A stretch of 15,030 nucleotides of DNA from an uncultured Clostridia bacterium (lineage in GTDB: Bacteria > Bacillota > Clostridia > TANB77 > CAG-508), in contig CAKOZB010000022.1 of assembly GCA_934131055.1 (NCBI GenBank), positions 1-15,030 on the forward strand, given 5' to 3'. Under the pieces are notes generated by a model, which saw only the letters and a program-made list of their open reading frames with translations, was not told where the DNA came from and made no database searches. Both the position numbers and the translations under genes were made by a program. Shown one piece after another: positions 1 to 7,767 of this stretch; position 1 is the first letter of the stretch, and the number at the start of each line of letters is the position of its first letter.

Positions 1-156
1 GTCTGTACCAACATTGTATCTAATTGCTGATATAACTAATAAAGGAAGCACTGCTACAACTCGCAATAAAAATTTTTTTCTTTTAGATTTTACCTTATAT
101 TCAGAAATATACAACAATATTATAGTAAGAATAAATCCTATTAAATATACAATCAT
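1..156 (-). CDS. EpsG-like polysaccharide polymerase, N-terminal part only
   Basis: The first 52 codons of a gene that runs off the left edge. The product begins MIVYLIGFILTII, one hydrophobic segment (about residues 2-17). A basic stretch follows (KVKSKRKK, 21-28), then a second hydrophobic segment (30-45) that ends in ISAIRYNVGTD. A first helix, a basic loop and a helix running into a RYNVGTD motif match the start of EpsG-family proteins. These are multi-pass membrane proteins thought to polymerise exopolysaccharide repeat units, like Wzy. The ATG overlaps the stop of the upstream glycosyltransferase as ATGA, and a GAGAGGAT ribosome binding site lies just before it, so translation is probably coupled. 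The family call rests on the N-terminus only; another Wzy-like polymerase is the main alternative. Confidence 0.72.
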   Translation of the reverse strand, partial: MIVYLIGFILTIILLYISEYKVKSKRKKFLLRVVAVLPLLVISAIRYNVGTD

Positions 157-1259
157 TTTTCTATCCTCTCAGCCATACTTATATATATTTTTTCTAATTC
201 TTTACTTGCAACATTTATGTTATATTTATCATCAATTACATTCTCATGTTCTTTTGATACATTTTTACAATTTAATATTGCATTTTTCCATTCCTGTACA
301 TTCATGTCTAAAAATTCTGTATTATCCACAATTTTAGTCTCTTTAGTTATATTATTAGAAAATAAACATTTAGTACCAGATGCCTGTGCTTCTATTCCAA
401 CAACAGGTAGTCCTTCAAATCTAGATGGAAGAACAAATAAATCCATTGCTTGTAAATAATTTTGTACTTTATTGGTTGTTCCTAAGAATATTACATTATC
501 TTGTATATTCAATTTCTTTACTTTTTCTTGTATTTCTTCTTTAAGCTCACCTTCTCCAATCAAAAGCAATATCATATCTTTATCTTCTTTTTGAACTTCA
601 TAAAATACATCGATTAAAAAATTATGATTTTTTTGATAACAGAATCTACCTACATGCCCTATAACAAATTTTTCTCTACAATTCAACTCATTTCTAATGT
701 TTTCTCTCATCTGAGCATTAAACTTATATTTATTTATATCAACTGCGTTATTAATTATTTTTAATGAATGTTTTTTTAAAAAATTTTTACCGAATAACCA
801 TTCACCAGCCAATTTTGAACATTCAAAGAAATCCGTTCCTAAATGTAAAAATGGTTTATTTAGTGCGTTTAACAACTTTCTCAATAAGCCTGATGGAGTA
901 TTTGAATTATGAGAATGTATTATTATGTGTTTTATTTTTTTTCTTTTTGCAACAATTACAGGCAATATATTTGCTGCTGATAGCATATTTATATGAACTA
1001 TTTTATAATTATTTTCTCTAATTATCTTTTCTAACTGTTTGCAATATTTTATAGGATTTACTTTTTCTGAACATATTTTATATACTCTGCCTCCAAGGCT
1101 TTTTATTTCATCTTCAAAGCATAATTTATCATAGATAGAAATAAAGTCAAATTGAACTTTATTTCTATCTATATTCCTATAATAATTCATTAAAAATGTT
1201 TCAACTCCGCCTATTTTGTCATGCATTCCAATTATTAATATTCTAATAGGTTCTTCCAT
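153..1259 (-). CDS. GT4-family glycosyltransferase (EpsF-like)
   Basis: A 368-residue cytoplasmic GT-B glycosyltransferase that would add a sugar from a nucleotide donor to the growing lipid-linked polysaccharide repeat. The N-terminal acceptor domain has the glycine loop DKIGGVETF (14-22) after a beta strand (ILIIGMH). The C-terminal donor-binding domain has GHVGRFCYQKNHNFL (201-215), LLIGEGEL (232-239) and the EX7E motif FEGLPVVGIE (E282 and E290), typical of retaining GT4 enzymes. Length is normal for the family. The ATG at 1259 follows an AAGGA site that overlaps the stop of the DUF4422 gene 11 bp upstream. The gene ends in an ATGA overlap with the EpsG-like gene, so it is an internal operon member. 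Donor and acceptor sugars cannot be read from the sequence. Confidence 0.93.
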   Translation of the reverse strand: MEEPIRILIIGMHDKIGGVETFLMNYYRNIDRNKVQFDFISIYDKLCFEDEIKSLGGRVYKICSEKVNPIKYCKQLEKIIRENNYKIVHINMLSAANILPVIVAKRKKIKHIIIHSHNSNTPSGLLRKLLNALNKPFLHLGTDFFECSKLAGEWLFGKNFLKKHSLKIINNAVDINKYKFNAQMRENIRNELNCREKFVIGHVGRFCYQKNHNFLIDVFYEVQKEDKDMILLLIGEGELKEEIQEKVKKLNIQDNVIFLGTTNKVQNYLQAMDLFVLPSRFEGLPVVGIEAQASGTKCLFSNNITKETKIVDNTEFLDMNVQEWKNAILNCKNVSKEHENVIDDKYNINVASKELEKIYISMAERIEK

Positions 1260-1270
1260 AATCTATTTCC

Positions 1271-2065
1271 TTAAAAACTCTTTTCGTATTTTTTTCCTGT
1301 AAACTTAGCCCTTAAAAAGCTTGTACCCTTCTTTAGCCAATTTACTTTTTGCATATCCATTACTTTTACTTCTTCATATTTTATATTATTTTTATTTATC
1401 CAAACATCTAGTAAAAGTTCAGATATTCTTCCATAAAATCTTGCATGGAAGCTATCAAACTTACTTGCATCAGTCCTTTTTTCTAGTTCAAATAATATAT
1501 CAAAAAGCCAAGTACAATATTCATTTAGTATCTCTTTTTTCATGATAAACATATTAAACATGTGTGCTGATGTTCTTTTATGTAATCTATCAAACTCACC
1601 TAAATATTCTGGATATTTTTCTTCTATTATTTTTCTTGTTTCATCTAATGGTTCTACATACATAGTATGCTCATAATGAGAATACAAATTTTCTATGTAA
1701 TATTTTCTTTTTTTAGGAAGTATTACATCTGTTTTTTGAAGTAACTCTTCTGTTTCTTTTTGTGCTAATACTATCTTAAATTTTTCCTCTTCTTTTTTGG
1801 GAACCTTTTTTGCATTTGTAAAATATCTTCTATAATGAACTAGACCTATAAAGTCTGAATCTAAGTTTTTCCAAGTCCAATACAATCCTGTTAGTTCACA
1901 AAAATATGGATTTTTAGAAGATATGTTATCTCCTGTATTATCCTGTATGTAACCTTCTATTTTGCTCTTTCCTTCTGCACCTACTTGTACTGGAATATAC
2001 ATTTTTTCATTCGGCATTTGATATTTCTTATGTGCTGCAACAATAACTTTTATATTCTTTTCCAC
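1271..2065 (-). CDS. DUF4422 polysaccharide-biosynthesis protein (putative glycosyltransferase)
   Basis: A 264-residue protein of the DUF4422 family, found in capsule and exopolysaccharide loci and presumed to transfer a sugar. Visible hallmarks are the N-terminal strand IKVIVAAHKKY (5-15), YIPVQVGAEG (23-32), DNTGDNISSKNPYFCELTGL (42-61), YWTWKN (62-67) and HYRRYF (77-82). In the C-terminal half are HMFNMFIMKKE (168-178) and RFYGRISELLLDVW (209-222). No signal peptide or membrane helix is seen, so it is probably cytoplasmic. It starts with GTG at 2065, with an AAAGGGAG site six bases before it. It lies 56 bp after the sugar-transferase gene and 11 bp before the GT4 gene. A TTGACA sits in the 56-bp gap without a convincing -10 box, so read-through from upstream is more likely than a separate promoter. 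The family call is firm; the enzymatic activity is inferred from family context. Confidence 0.88.
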   Translation of the reverse strand: MEKNIKVIVAAHKKYQMPNEKMYIPVQVGAEGKSKIEGYIQDNTGDNISSKNPYFCELTGLYWTWKNLDSDFIGLVHYRRYFTNAKKVPKKEEEKFKIVLAQKETEELLQKTDVILPKKRKYYIENLYSHYEHTMYVEPLDETRKIIEEKYPEYLGEFDRLHKRTSAHMFNMFIMKKEILNEYCTWLFDILFELEKRTDASKFDSFHARFYGRISELLLDVWINKNNIKYEEVKVMDMQKVNWLKKGTSFLRAKFTGKKYEKSF

Positions 2066-2121
2066 TTTTTTCTCCCTTTGATTCGTATTGTAATTTTCGA
2101 TCTTGTCAACTATACTTTTAT

Positions 2122-2865
2122 TTAAACTGCTCCTTCTTTCTTAAATACAGTTATAAATGTTTTAAAGAATATTTTTATGTCTAACCACAATGAGCAATTT
2201 TCTACATAGTAAAGTTCCATTTCCATTCTTTCTTCATATGTAGTATTACTTCTTCCATTTACCTGCCAATATCCTGTAAGTCCAGGCCTTACACTTAAAA
2301 ATTTATCTTTATTCGCTCCATATTCTTCAACTTCTTTTTCTACAACAGGTCTTGGTCCAACAAAACTCATGTCTCCCTTTAAAATATTTATCATTTGAGG
2401 AAGCTCATCTAAGCTTGACTTTCTTAAAAAGTTACCTATTTTCGTTATTCTTGGATCATTTTGTAATTTGTGTGTTTTTTCAAATTCTTCTCTTGCTTCA
2501 TCATTATTTTCTAAATATTCTTTTAATTTTTTATCTGCTCCAATACACATAGATCTGAATTTATACAGTCTAAATACTTTTCCATTTTTTCCATATCTTA
2601 ATTGTTCGTAAAATAATGGGCCTTTGTCTTCTTTTAAGACTTTTCTTGCTAAATAAATAATTAATGTTGTTGGTATTAAAATTAATATTCCAATTATAGC
2701 GCCTATTATATCTATAATCCTTTTTGTGAAATTATATAAAACTTTTTTATTGGTCTTCTCTTTTTTCATAATACTAATATTATTAATTGTTGTTTCTTGA
2801 AGAATTGCTTCTTCACCAACAACATCGTTAAGTTCTTCTTTCACCGCCAAGTTGCTTTTACTCAT
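2122..2865 (-). CDS. Undecaprenyl-phosphate sugar phosphotransferase (bacterial sugar transferase family)
   Basis: A 247-residue monotopic phosphoglycosyl transferase. It would move a sugar phosphate from a UDP-sugar to undecaprenyl phosphate at the inner membrane face, the first step of repeat-unit assembly. A variable, charged N-terminus (1-45) precedes the single membrane helix (about 50-73) and then the catalytic core. Core motifs are GPLFYEQLRYGKNGKVF (82-98), YKFRSM (101-106), SSLDELPQ (150-157) with the catalytic Asp-Glu pair at 153-154, GDMSFVGPRP (164-173) and RPGLTGYWQVNGR (193-205). Its short length and single helix place it with PglC/EpsL-like small enzymes rather than long WbaP/WcaJ types. 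The ATG at 2865 has an AGGG site about 11 bases upstream. An internal Met33 (2769) lacks a recognisable site, so the longer form is preferred. The sugar is unknown. Confidence 0.93.
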   Translation of the reverse strand: MSKSNLAVKEELNDVVGEEAILQETTINNISIMKKEKTNKKVLYNFTKRIIDIIGAIIGILILIPTTLIIYLARKVLKEDKGPLFYEQLRYGKNGKVFRLYKFRSMCIGADKKLKEYLENNDEAREEFEKTHKLQNDPRITKIGNFLRKSSLDELPQMINILKGDMSFVGPRPVVEKEVEEYGANKDKFLSVRPGLTGYWQVNGRSNTTYEERMEMELYYVENCSLWLDIKIFFKTFITVFKKEGAV

Positions 2866-2947
2866 GGCAAAACATTCCCTTCTATCTTATTGTTTATACT
2901 TTTGTTCTTACATATTAATGTTTTAGAACCTATTTTTATTTAAAAAC

Positions 2948-4111
2948 TTATTTCGAATATCCTGTTTTCTTCACTATTGCAGCACTCATTTCTTTTACTG
3001 TATCTGATGCCTCATAATCTTCTTGTTCAAATGCTTCTTTATGTAATCTTTCTACATTGCTTTGTAATGTTACAGGTACTCCATACCATCTGTCCAATGT
3101 TATTCCTTTTGTATCGTATGGCCAACCAATGCTTTCTGTTACCTTAAATGAAGCTAATTTTGGAATTAGTCCCCATATTTCTGATGTAGATATGTTTGTT
3201 CTTATTTTTGGTAGAATTGTGTCTGCAAAGCTATTTAATTGTCCTACATTAAGTGTTTTTGCTTTGCTTAGCATTGCTTCTACAACAGTTCTCATTCTTT
3301 CTGTTCTCTTATAGTCTCCACCAGCGGTGTATCTAACTCTTGTATATGAAACTGCTTGCACCCCATCTAATTTCTGCCTGCCAGAATGTGTTATATGTGA
3401 TGATTTAACTCCAGAGCTTTCAGAAGTTGCATCTATATAGTCGTTTACATATTTAATTTCTGATTTGTCTATATCTATGTATACTCCACCCAAACTATCA
3501 ACAGCAGCTATTACTGCATCAAAGTTTACTGTCACAAATTCTGTTATATTCAAATCCATTGCTTCGTTTAATGATTTTAGCGTATTTTGGGCACCACCAT
3601 ATGAATAAGCATGTGTTATTTTATCTAATCTTTTGGTTCCATTTTCCATTACATATACATAAGTATCTCTATATACAGAAATCAACTTTATTTCGTTTGT
3701 TTCTTGATTTATACTAGCAATCATCATACAGTCACTTCTGTTTCCTAGTCCATAATCATCTGCTCTACTATCAATTCCAAGTAAGGCTATGTTTCTGTAT
3801 CCTTTTAATTCTTGTTTTGTTTCTTCGTTAATTCCTACCGCTGTTGTATCAATGTTTTCTTTTTGCATTTTGCCTATTTTTCCATTTACAAATGTATATC
3901 CAGCAACACCAAGTCCAACAATTATTATTACAAGAACAAGTAATATAATCAAAAATATCTTTAATCCTTTATTCATTTTCTTTTTCTTTCTCATATTATT
4001 TTCTTCTTCTCTTTCCTTGTTTCTTTCATATGCTCCATATTTATAATTTTCTGGGCTTATGTCTCCTTCTTTTCCCAAATTATCGGCCATTCGCTTCCCT
4101 TTTGTTGACAT
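2948..4111 (-). CDS. LCP-family (LytR-CpsA-Psr) wall-polymer attachment protein
   Basis: A 387-residue membrane-anchored enzyme of the LCP family, which transfers lipid-linked glycopolymers to peptidoglycan outside the cell. A long charged cytoplasmic tail (1-50) is followed by one membrane helix (about 51-74) and an extracellular LCP domain (about 104-320). Conserved elements are NIALLGIDSR (107-116), RSDCMMIASIN (125-135), SVYRDTYV (145-152), DKITHAYSYGG (163-173), SLGGVYIDID (206-215), YTRVRYT (256-262) and DYKRTERMR (266-274). These supply the Asp and Arg residues that bind the pyrophosphate lipid. The ATG at 4111 follows AAGGAGG by 11 bases. It is the first gene of the surface-polysaccharide operon, 82 bp before the initiating sugar transferase, so it probably attaches that polymer to the wall. 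A role in teichoic-acid-like polymer attachment cannot be excluded. Confidence 0.94.
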   Translation of the reverse strand: MSTKGKRMADNLGKEGDISPENYKYGAYERNKEREEENNMRKKKKMNKGLKIFLIILLVLVIIIVGLGVAGYTFVNGKIGKMQKENIDTTAVGINEETKQELKGYRNIALLGIDSRADDYGLGNRSDCMMIASINQETNEIKLISVYRDTYVYVMENGTKRLDKITHAYSYGGAQNTLKSLNEAMDLNITEFVTVNFDAVIAAVDSLGGVYIDIDKSEIKYVNDYIDATSESSGVKSSHITHSGRQKLDGVQAVSYTRVRYTAGGDYKRTERMRTVVEAMLSKAKTLNVGQLNSFADTILPKIRTNISTSEIWGLIPKLASFKVTESIGWPYDTKGITLDRWYGVPVTLQSNVERLHKEAFEQEDYEASDTVKEMSAAIVKKTGYSK

Positions 4112-4194
4112 TTTATTTCTTTCCTCCTTAAAGGTTGTTTATATACTATATAAAAACTAATTTTCATTTTTTTGTTACCAGTATGGTATTCACT

Positions 4195-4226
4195 ATTATA
4201 ATATCAATTTTATAATAAAAGTTCAA
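4195..4226 (-). promoter_or_regulatory. Likely sigma-A promoter of the polysaccharide operon
   Basis: On the minus strand TTGAAC (4226-4221) is followed after 17 bases by TATTAT (4203-4198). A consensus TATAAT (4200-4195) overlaps it but with a 20-base spacer. It lies about 85 bases before the LCP start codon, downstream of the terminator of the preceding operon, where a promoter is expected. The local A+T richness makes chance matches common, so this is moderate evidence. Confidence 0.5.
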
Positions 4227-4354
4227 TACTTTTTATTATATTTATACACTTTTTCGACTTTTTTTGATACTTCTTTTTATCTTTATTTTTCAGATTTTGT
4301 GTTAACTCTAAGTGTTTTTAGATTTTCTTTTTTATATTATTCTCAAAAATTAAC

Positions 4355-4390
4355 AAAAAAACTTCTCGTGATATTTCTACCACGAGAGGT
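4355..4390 (-). terminator. Rho-independent terminator after the PssE-like gene
   Basis: The minus-strand RNA would pair ACCTCTCGTG (4390-4381) with CACGAGAAGT (4370-4361), a ten-base stem with one mismatch and a ten-base loop. A run of seven T follows (4361-4355). It begins three bases after the stop codon of the PssE-like gene. The opposite strand also has a T run after the stem, so it could work in both directions. Confidence 0.85.
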
Positions 4391-4393
4391 TTT

Positions 4394-4882
4394 TTATCCT
4401 AATATATTTATTTCTTTTTCTAGTTGTCTTAAAAAATATCTCTTATTTGATTTAAATTTTGCTGGAGTAAAGCGTTTTGCTTGTTTTATTAACAAGTCTA
4501 TTTTATCAAAATCTTCTAAAGCTAATATATAGCCCTCAGCTGTGAAATTATCTAATATTTGTAATTGATGGTCATTTACGTGCTCACCATACTGTTTTAG
4601 TCTTGCTGCTGCTATTATTTTTTTACCTTTTTTTAATGCTGTAAGTATAGTTCCAACTCCAGCATGGCATATTATTAAATCGGCTCTATCTATGCACTCT
4701 TCGAATTTTCTAACAGACATGTAGTCTATTATTTTCATATTTTTAGATTCATATTTTGTACTTCCAGCTTGTACTATTATTTCCTCTTTTTTGCTTACTT
4801 TTCCCTCATCTATTTTTTTCTGCAAAGCATCTAATAGTCTAGGAAATTTTTTATCTTGAGTTCCCAATATTACAAATATCAT
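4394..4882 (-). CDS. PssE/Alg13-like glycosyltransferase catalytic subunit
   Basis: A 162-residue protein like the C-terminal half of GT28-type glycosyltransferases (PssE, Cps14G, Alg13). In known systems it binds the nucleotide sugar and works only as a complex with a membrane-associated PssD/Alg14 partner, adding the second sugar of the lipid-linked repeat. Motifs are MIFVILGTQ (1-9), ICHAGVGTILTALKKGK (71-87) and EHVNDHQLQ (100-108). The frame is open further upstream, to an ATG at 4939, but that part overlaps the coding end of the partner gene. The ATG at 4882 gives the family N-terminus and length, follows a GGGGGTGG site and shares one base with the partner's stop (TAATG), so it is chosen. 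The overlap implies coupled translation and 1:1 complex formation. A terminator follows immediately. Confidence 0.92.
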   Translation of the reverse strand: MIFVILGTQDKKFPRLLDALQKKIDEGKVSKKEEIIVQAGSTKYESKNMKIIDYMSVRKFEECIDRADLIICHAGVGTILTALKKGKKIIAAARLKQYGEHVNDHQLQILDNFTAEGYILALEDFDKIDLLIKQAKRFTPAKFKSNKRYFLRQLEKEINILG

Positions 4883-5883
4883 TAGTAAATCCACCCCCAA
4901 CATACAGATTTTGGATATACTTTGTGCATTTCTTCCCATTGTACTACAAATGTGTCTGCAATTGGATAAACTAGCCTTCCAGCAACTGTTCCAGATGTTC
5001 TGTTTGCAAAGGTTTCTATAAAGATTACTTTGCTTCCAAATAATTTAGCAATATAACACATTGGCACTGCCGTATGTGTACCAGTAGTTACAACTACTTC
5101 TGGTTGATATCTAAAGAAATAATACAAGCTTATGAAGCAATTTGCTATAAATTTAAATATATATATGAATGGATATTTTTTTGTTCCATATATTAAAAAG
5201 CTTATTTTATCTTTGTATTCTTCTTTAAAACTGTCATCTACCTTAGTTTTTTCTGTAACTATATGATAGTCAAATTTTTTGAATAATGGTTTTATTTGCA
5301 TTAATTCATTTAAATGTCCGCCAGTACTTGCAATAAACATTACTTTCCTTTTTAATCCTGTCTCCTCATTTTTTTCTGCTAATTGTTTTGGTTTATTCGA
5401 ATTTCTATTTTTTATTTTCTCTACAATCCATACTATTATCATTACTAATAGTATTCCAAACGTTGCACCAACTGTATCTAAACATACATCTGTAAATTCT
5501 CCGCTTCTTCCTGGCACAAATAGCTGATGGAATTCATCTGTGCATGCATAAAAGAAACATAGCATTACGCTTACATCAAATTTATATTCTTTACAGCCTT
5601 TAAATGTTTGTGCGCAACACATTACAAGCGTTCCTAACAATAAATAAATTGAAAAATGTGCAACTTTTCTTATTATGGGATGTATTGTATTTATTAGTGT
5701 ATCTGTATTAACTTCTGGATTATCTTGCCATATTATGCTTACTATAAATTTTGTAACTCCAACGCTTGTTCTAGAAGACTCTGTTGATTGCTCTGACGAA
5801 AACCTAAATATTGTACAGCATACAATCACAATGCAAATCATTAATAAATATCTAATTATATGTTTTAAAATATTTTTATTCAT
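4882..5883 (-). CDS. Fusion: VanZ-like membrane domain plus PssD/Alg14-like glycosyltransferase subunit
   Basis: A 333-residue protein with two parts. Residues 1-157 are a VanZ-like domain with about four membrane helices. Its conserved motifs are RKVAHFSIYLLLG (72-84), DEFHQLFVPGRSGEFTD (116-132) and DTVGATFG (136-143). After a charged linker (158-179) comes a PssD/Alg14-like domain with VMFIASTGGHLNEL (181-194), VVVTTGTHTAVP (263-274), IETFANRTSG (289-298) and the usual C-terminal GWIY. Both parts look complete and the frame is continuous. PssD/Alg14 proteins recruit a PssE/Alg13 catalytic partner to the membrane; that partner is the next gene, overlapping as TAATG. The VanZ part may supply membrane anchoring, which in Alg14 is done by one helix; its own function is not established here. 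The start ATG has an AAGGG site nine bases upstream. An in-frame ATG at 5340 has a usable AAGGA site and might also give the second domain alone. Confidence 0.88.
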   Translation of the reverse strand: MNKNILKHIIRYLLMICIVIVCCTIFRFSSEQSTESSRTSVGVTKFIVSIIWQDNPEVNTDTLINTIHPIIRKVAHFSIYLLLGTLVMCCAQTFKGCKEYKFDVSVMLCFFYACTDEFHQLFVPGRSGEFTDVCLDTVGATFGILLVMIIVWIVEKIKNRNSNKPKQLAEKNEETGLKRKVMFIASTGGHLNELMQIKPLFKKFDYHIVTEKTKVDDSFKEEYKDKISFLIYGTKKYPFIYIFKFIANCFISLYYFFRYQPEVVVTTGTHTAVPMCYIAKLFGSKVIFIETFANRTSGTVAGRLVYPIADTFVVQWEEMHKVYPKSVCWGWIY

Positions 5884-5904
5884 TTACTATTCCCTTCTCA
5901 ATGC

Positions 5905-6015
5905 AAAATCATTTTAATTTGGCTGGAAATATTATTTACAAAGCAATGACACATACGGTATTATATGTCAACTATTTGTAAATAATATTTGACGTAGCCA
6001 AAATTGTAATCATTT
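5905..6015. repeat. Imperfect palindrome of about 111 bp between argS and the VanZ-PssD gene
   Basis: The left arm (5905-5953) and right arm (about 5963-6015) are inverted copies. The shared core AAATATTATTTACAAA occurs forward at 5927-5942 and inverted at 5975-5990. TTTGGCT is at 5918-5924 and its complement at 5995-6002. The inner part pairs TGACACATA (5947-5955) with TATATGTCA (5962-5970), leaving a small loop. Outer matches AAAAT-ATT extend the arms. No T run follows on either strand, so it is not a standard terminator. It could be a small non-coding mobile element (MITE-like) or a long structured RNA segment; no transposase is nearby. Confidence 0.75.
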
Positions 6016-6028
6016 TTCAACCGTCCAA

Positions 6029-7753
6029 TTACATTTTATTTGGTACTTTTATTCCTAATAAATTTAGTCCTTTTTCTAGGACTGTTTTTACCATATATGT
6101 TAAGTACAAACGTGCATCCTTAATTTCTTTTTCTTGGTCTAATATATGGCAATTGTTATAAAAACTACTGTATTGTTCAGCAAGTGTTACTAAATATCTC
6201 GCAAGTATAGAAGGTTCTTCTTTTTCTGTTACATTGTTTAGAGTTTGGTTAAAGTTATACAATGTTGTGATTATATTCTTAGAATCTTCATCATTTAGTT
6301 TAGATACATCTACATCTTGTATATTTGGAATGTATCCAGCTTTTTCTAATACACTCTTCGTACGTACACAGATATATTGTACATATGATCCTGTTTCTCC
6401 ATTGAAGTTAAGCATTATATTCCAGTCGAATATCTCATCTTTTATTCTATTGTTCGATAAATCGTTGAATATTACTGCTCCAACACCTACCATTTTTGCA
6501 ACTTCTTCTTTATTTTCCAAGTTTGGATTTTTTTCTTCTATTATCTTTTTGCTCTTTTCGATTGCCTCGTTCAATAGGTCTTCGAGCTTAATTATATTTC
6601 CTTCCCTTGTAGACATTTTTCCTGTTTTTAATTGAACCATTCCAAACGGAACATGTTTTAATCCATTTGTATATTTTTCGTCTATTCCAAGGTATTTAGC
6701 TGTTGCAAATACTTGTTTAAAATGTAAAGCTTGCTCGTATGAAGTCAAATACAATGCTTTATCAAAATCGTATGTTCTTGCCCTATAAAGTATTGCAGCC
6801 AAATCTCTTGTTGCATATGTACTAGAACCATTAGATTTTATTATTAAGCATGGAGGCATGTTGTATTCATCAAGTTTTACAACTTTTGCACCTTCAGACT
6901 CTTCAAGTTTTCCCGCATTTTCAAGTATATCAACTACCTCTGGCATCTTATCTGAATAAAACGCTTCACCATTTAAAGAGTCAAATTTTGAGCCTAGCAT
7001 ATCATAAATTTTTTGAAATTCTTTTAGGCTTAAATCTCTAAACTTTTGCCATAAATCGACACAATATTTATCTCCGTCTTCCAACTTTTTAAAGTTATTT
7101 CTGCAGGCTTCTAAAACACTCTCGTCTTCTTTGCATAAATTATTTATTCTTACATAAATTTCTGTAAGTGAATCTATCGGCTTTTCTTCTATGTTATATT
7201 CTTCGCCCCAAAGTTTATATCCTTCTATAAGCTTTCCAAACTGAGTACCATAATCCCCTAAATGGTTAATTCCAGTAACATTGTATCCTAAATATTTATA
7301 TATGTTGTACAAAGCTCCTCCAATAACAGTAGAGCGCAAATGTCCTATGTGGAAAGGCTTTGCAATATTTGGAGATGAATAATCTATTACAACATTTTTA
7401 GAATTTTTTTGTGTTTCACTTCCATATGTGTCTTGCATTTTATTAAAGCTTTTTATAACTTCTTCTGCTATTTTATTTTGATTCAATTTGAAGTTTAAAA
7501 ATCCATTCACAGCATTCACTTCGCTAATTTCGTCTACATTATTCGCATTAATTTGCTCTCTAATACTTTCTTGCAAATCATTTGCAATCATCACAGGTGA
7601 TTTTCTAAGTTCTTTTGCTAAAATAAAGCATGGAAAAGCAAAATCTCCATTGTTTGTATCTTTTGGTACTTCAATATTTATTATTATCTTATCCTTTTCA
7701 ATGTTTGTTGCTTTAGCTATTTGTTCAGCTATAACCTCTTTAAAATCCTTCAC
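6029..7753 (-). CDS. argS: Arginyl-tRNA synthetase
   Basis: A 574-residue class I enzyme that attaches arginine to tRNA-Arg in the cytoplasm. The order is an ArgS-specific N-terminal domain (about 1-90, ending in VNGFLNFKL), then the Rossmann catalytic domain. This carries IDYSSPNIAKPFHIGHLRST (123-142, HIGH at 135-138), HLGDYGTQFGKL (164-175), STYATRDLAA (311-320) and KMSTREGN (379-386), the usual ArgS version of KMSKS. A DALR-type anticodon-binding domain follows (about 455-574). Length is typical and no part is missing. The start is GTG at 7753, eight bases after AGGAG. That ribosome binding site touches the edge of a palindromic repeat. The gene follows pfkA by 174 bp with no clear promoter or T-box leader between, so it may be transcribed with pfkA. 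Confidence 0.97.
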   Translation of the reverse strand: MKDFKEVIAEQIAKATNIEKDKIIINIEVPKDTNNGDFAFPCFILAKELRKSPVMIANDLQESIREQINANNVDEISEVNAVNGFLNFKLNQNKIAEEVIKSFNKMQDTYGSETQKNSKNVVIDYSSPNIAKPFHIGHLRSTVIGGALYNIYKYLGYNVTGINHLGDYGTQFGKLIEGYKLWGEEYNIEEKPIDSLTEIYVRINNLCKEDESVLEACRNNFKKLEDGDKYCVDLWQKFRDLSLKEFQKIYDMLGSKFDSLNGEAFYSDKMPEVVDILENAGKLEESEGAKVVKLDEYNMPPCLIIKSNGSSTYATRDLAAILYRARTYDFDKALYLTSYEQALHFKQVFATAKYLGIDEKYTNGLKHVPFGMVQLKTGKMSTREGNIIKLEDLLNEAIEKSKKIIEEKNPNLENKEEVAKMVGVGAVIFNDLSNNRIKDEIFDWNIMLNFNGETGSYVQYICVRTKSVLEKAGYIPNIQDVDVSKLNDEDSKNIITTLYNFNQTLNNVTEKEEPSILARYLVTLAEQYSSFYNNCHILDQEKEIKDARLYLTYMVKTVLEKGLNLLGIKVPNKM

Positions 7754-7767
7754 TTCTATTTCTCCTT

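Noticed and set aside
2066..2121. Separate promoter for the DUF4422 gene (TTGACA at about 2097-2102)
   Set aside because: No convincing -10 box at the right distance, and the short spacing suggests read-through from the upstream operon genes.
4883..4939. Longer start for the PssE-like gene at 4939
   Set aside because: It would overlap the coding end of the partner gene by 57 bases. MIFVILGTQ at 4882 is the family N-terminus, and the TAATG overlap with a ribosome binding site is typical.
6617..6640. KMSTR instead of KMSKS in ArgS as a possible defect
   Set aside because: This variant is common in functional bacterial arginyl-tRNA synthetases.
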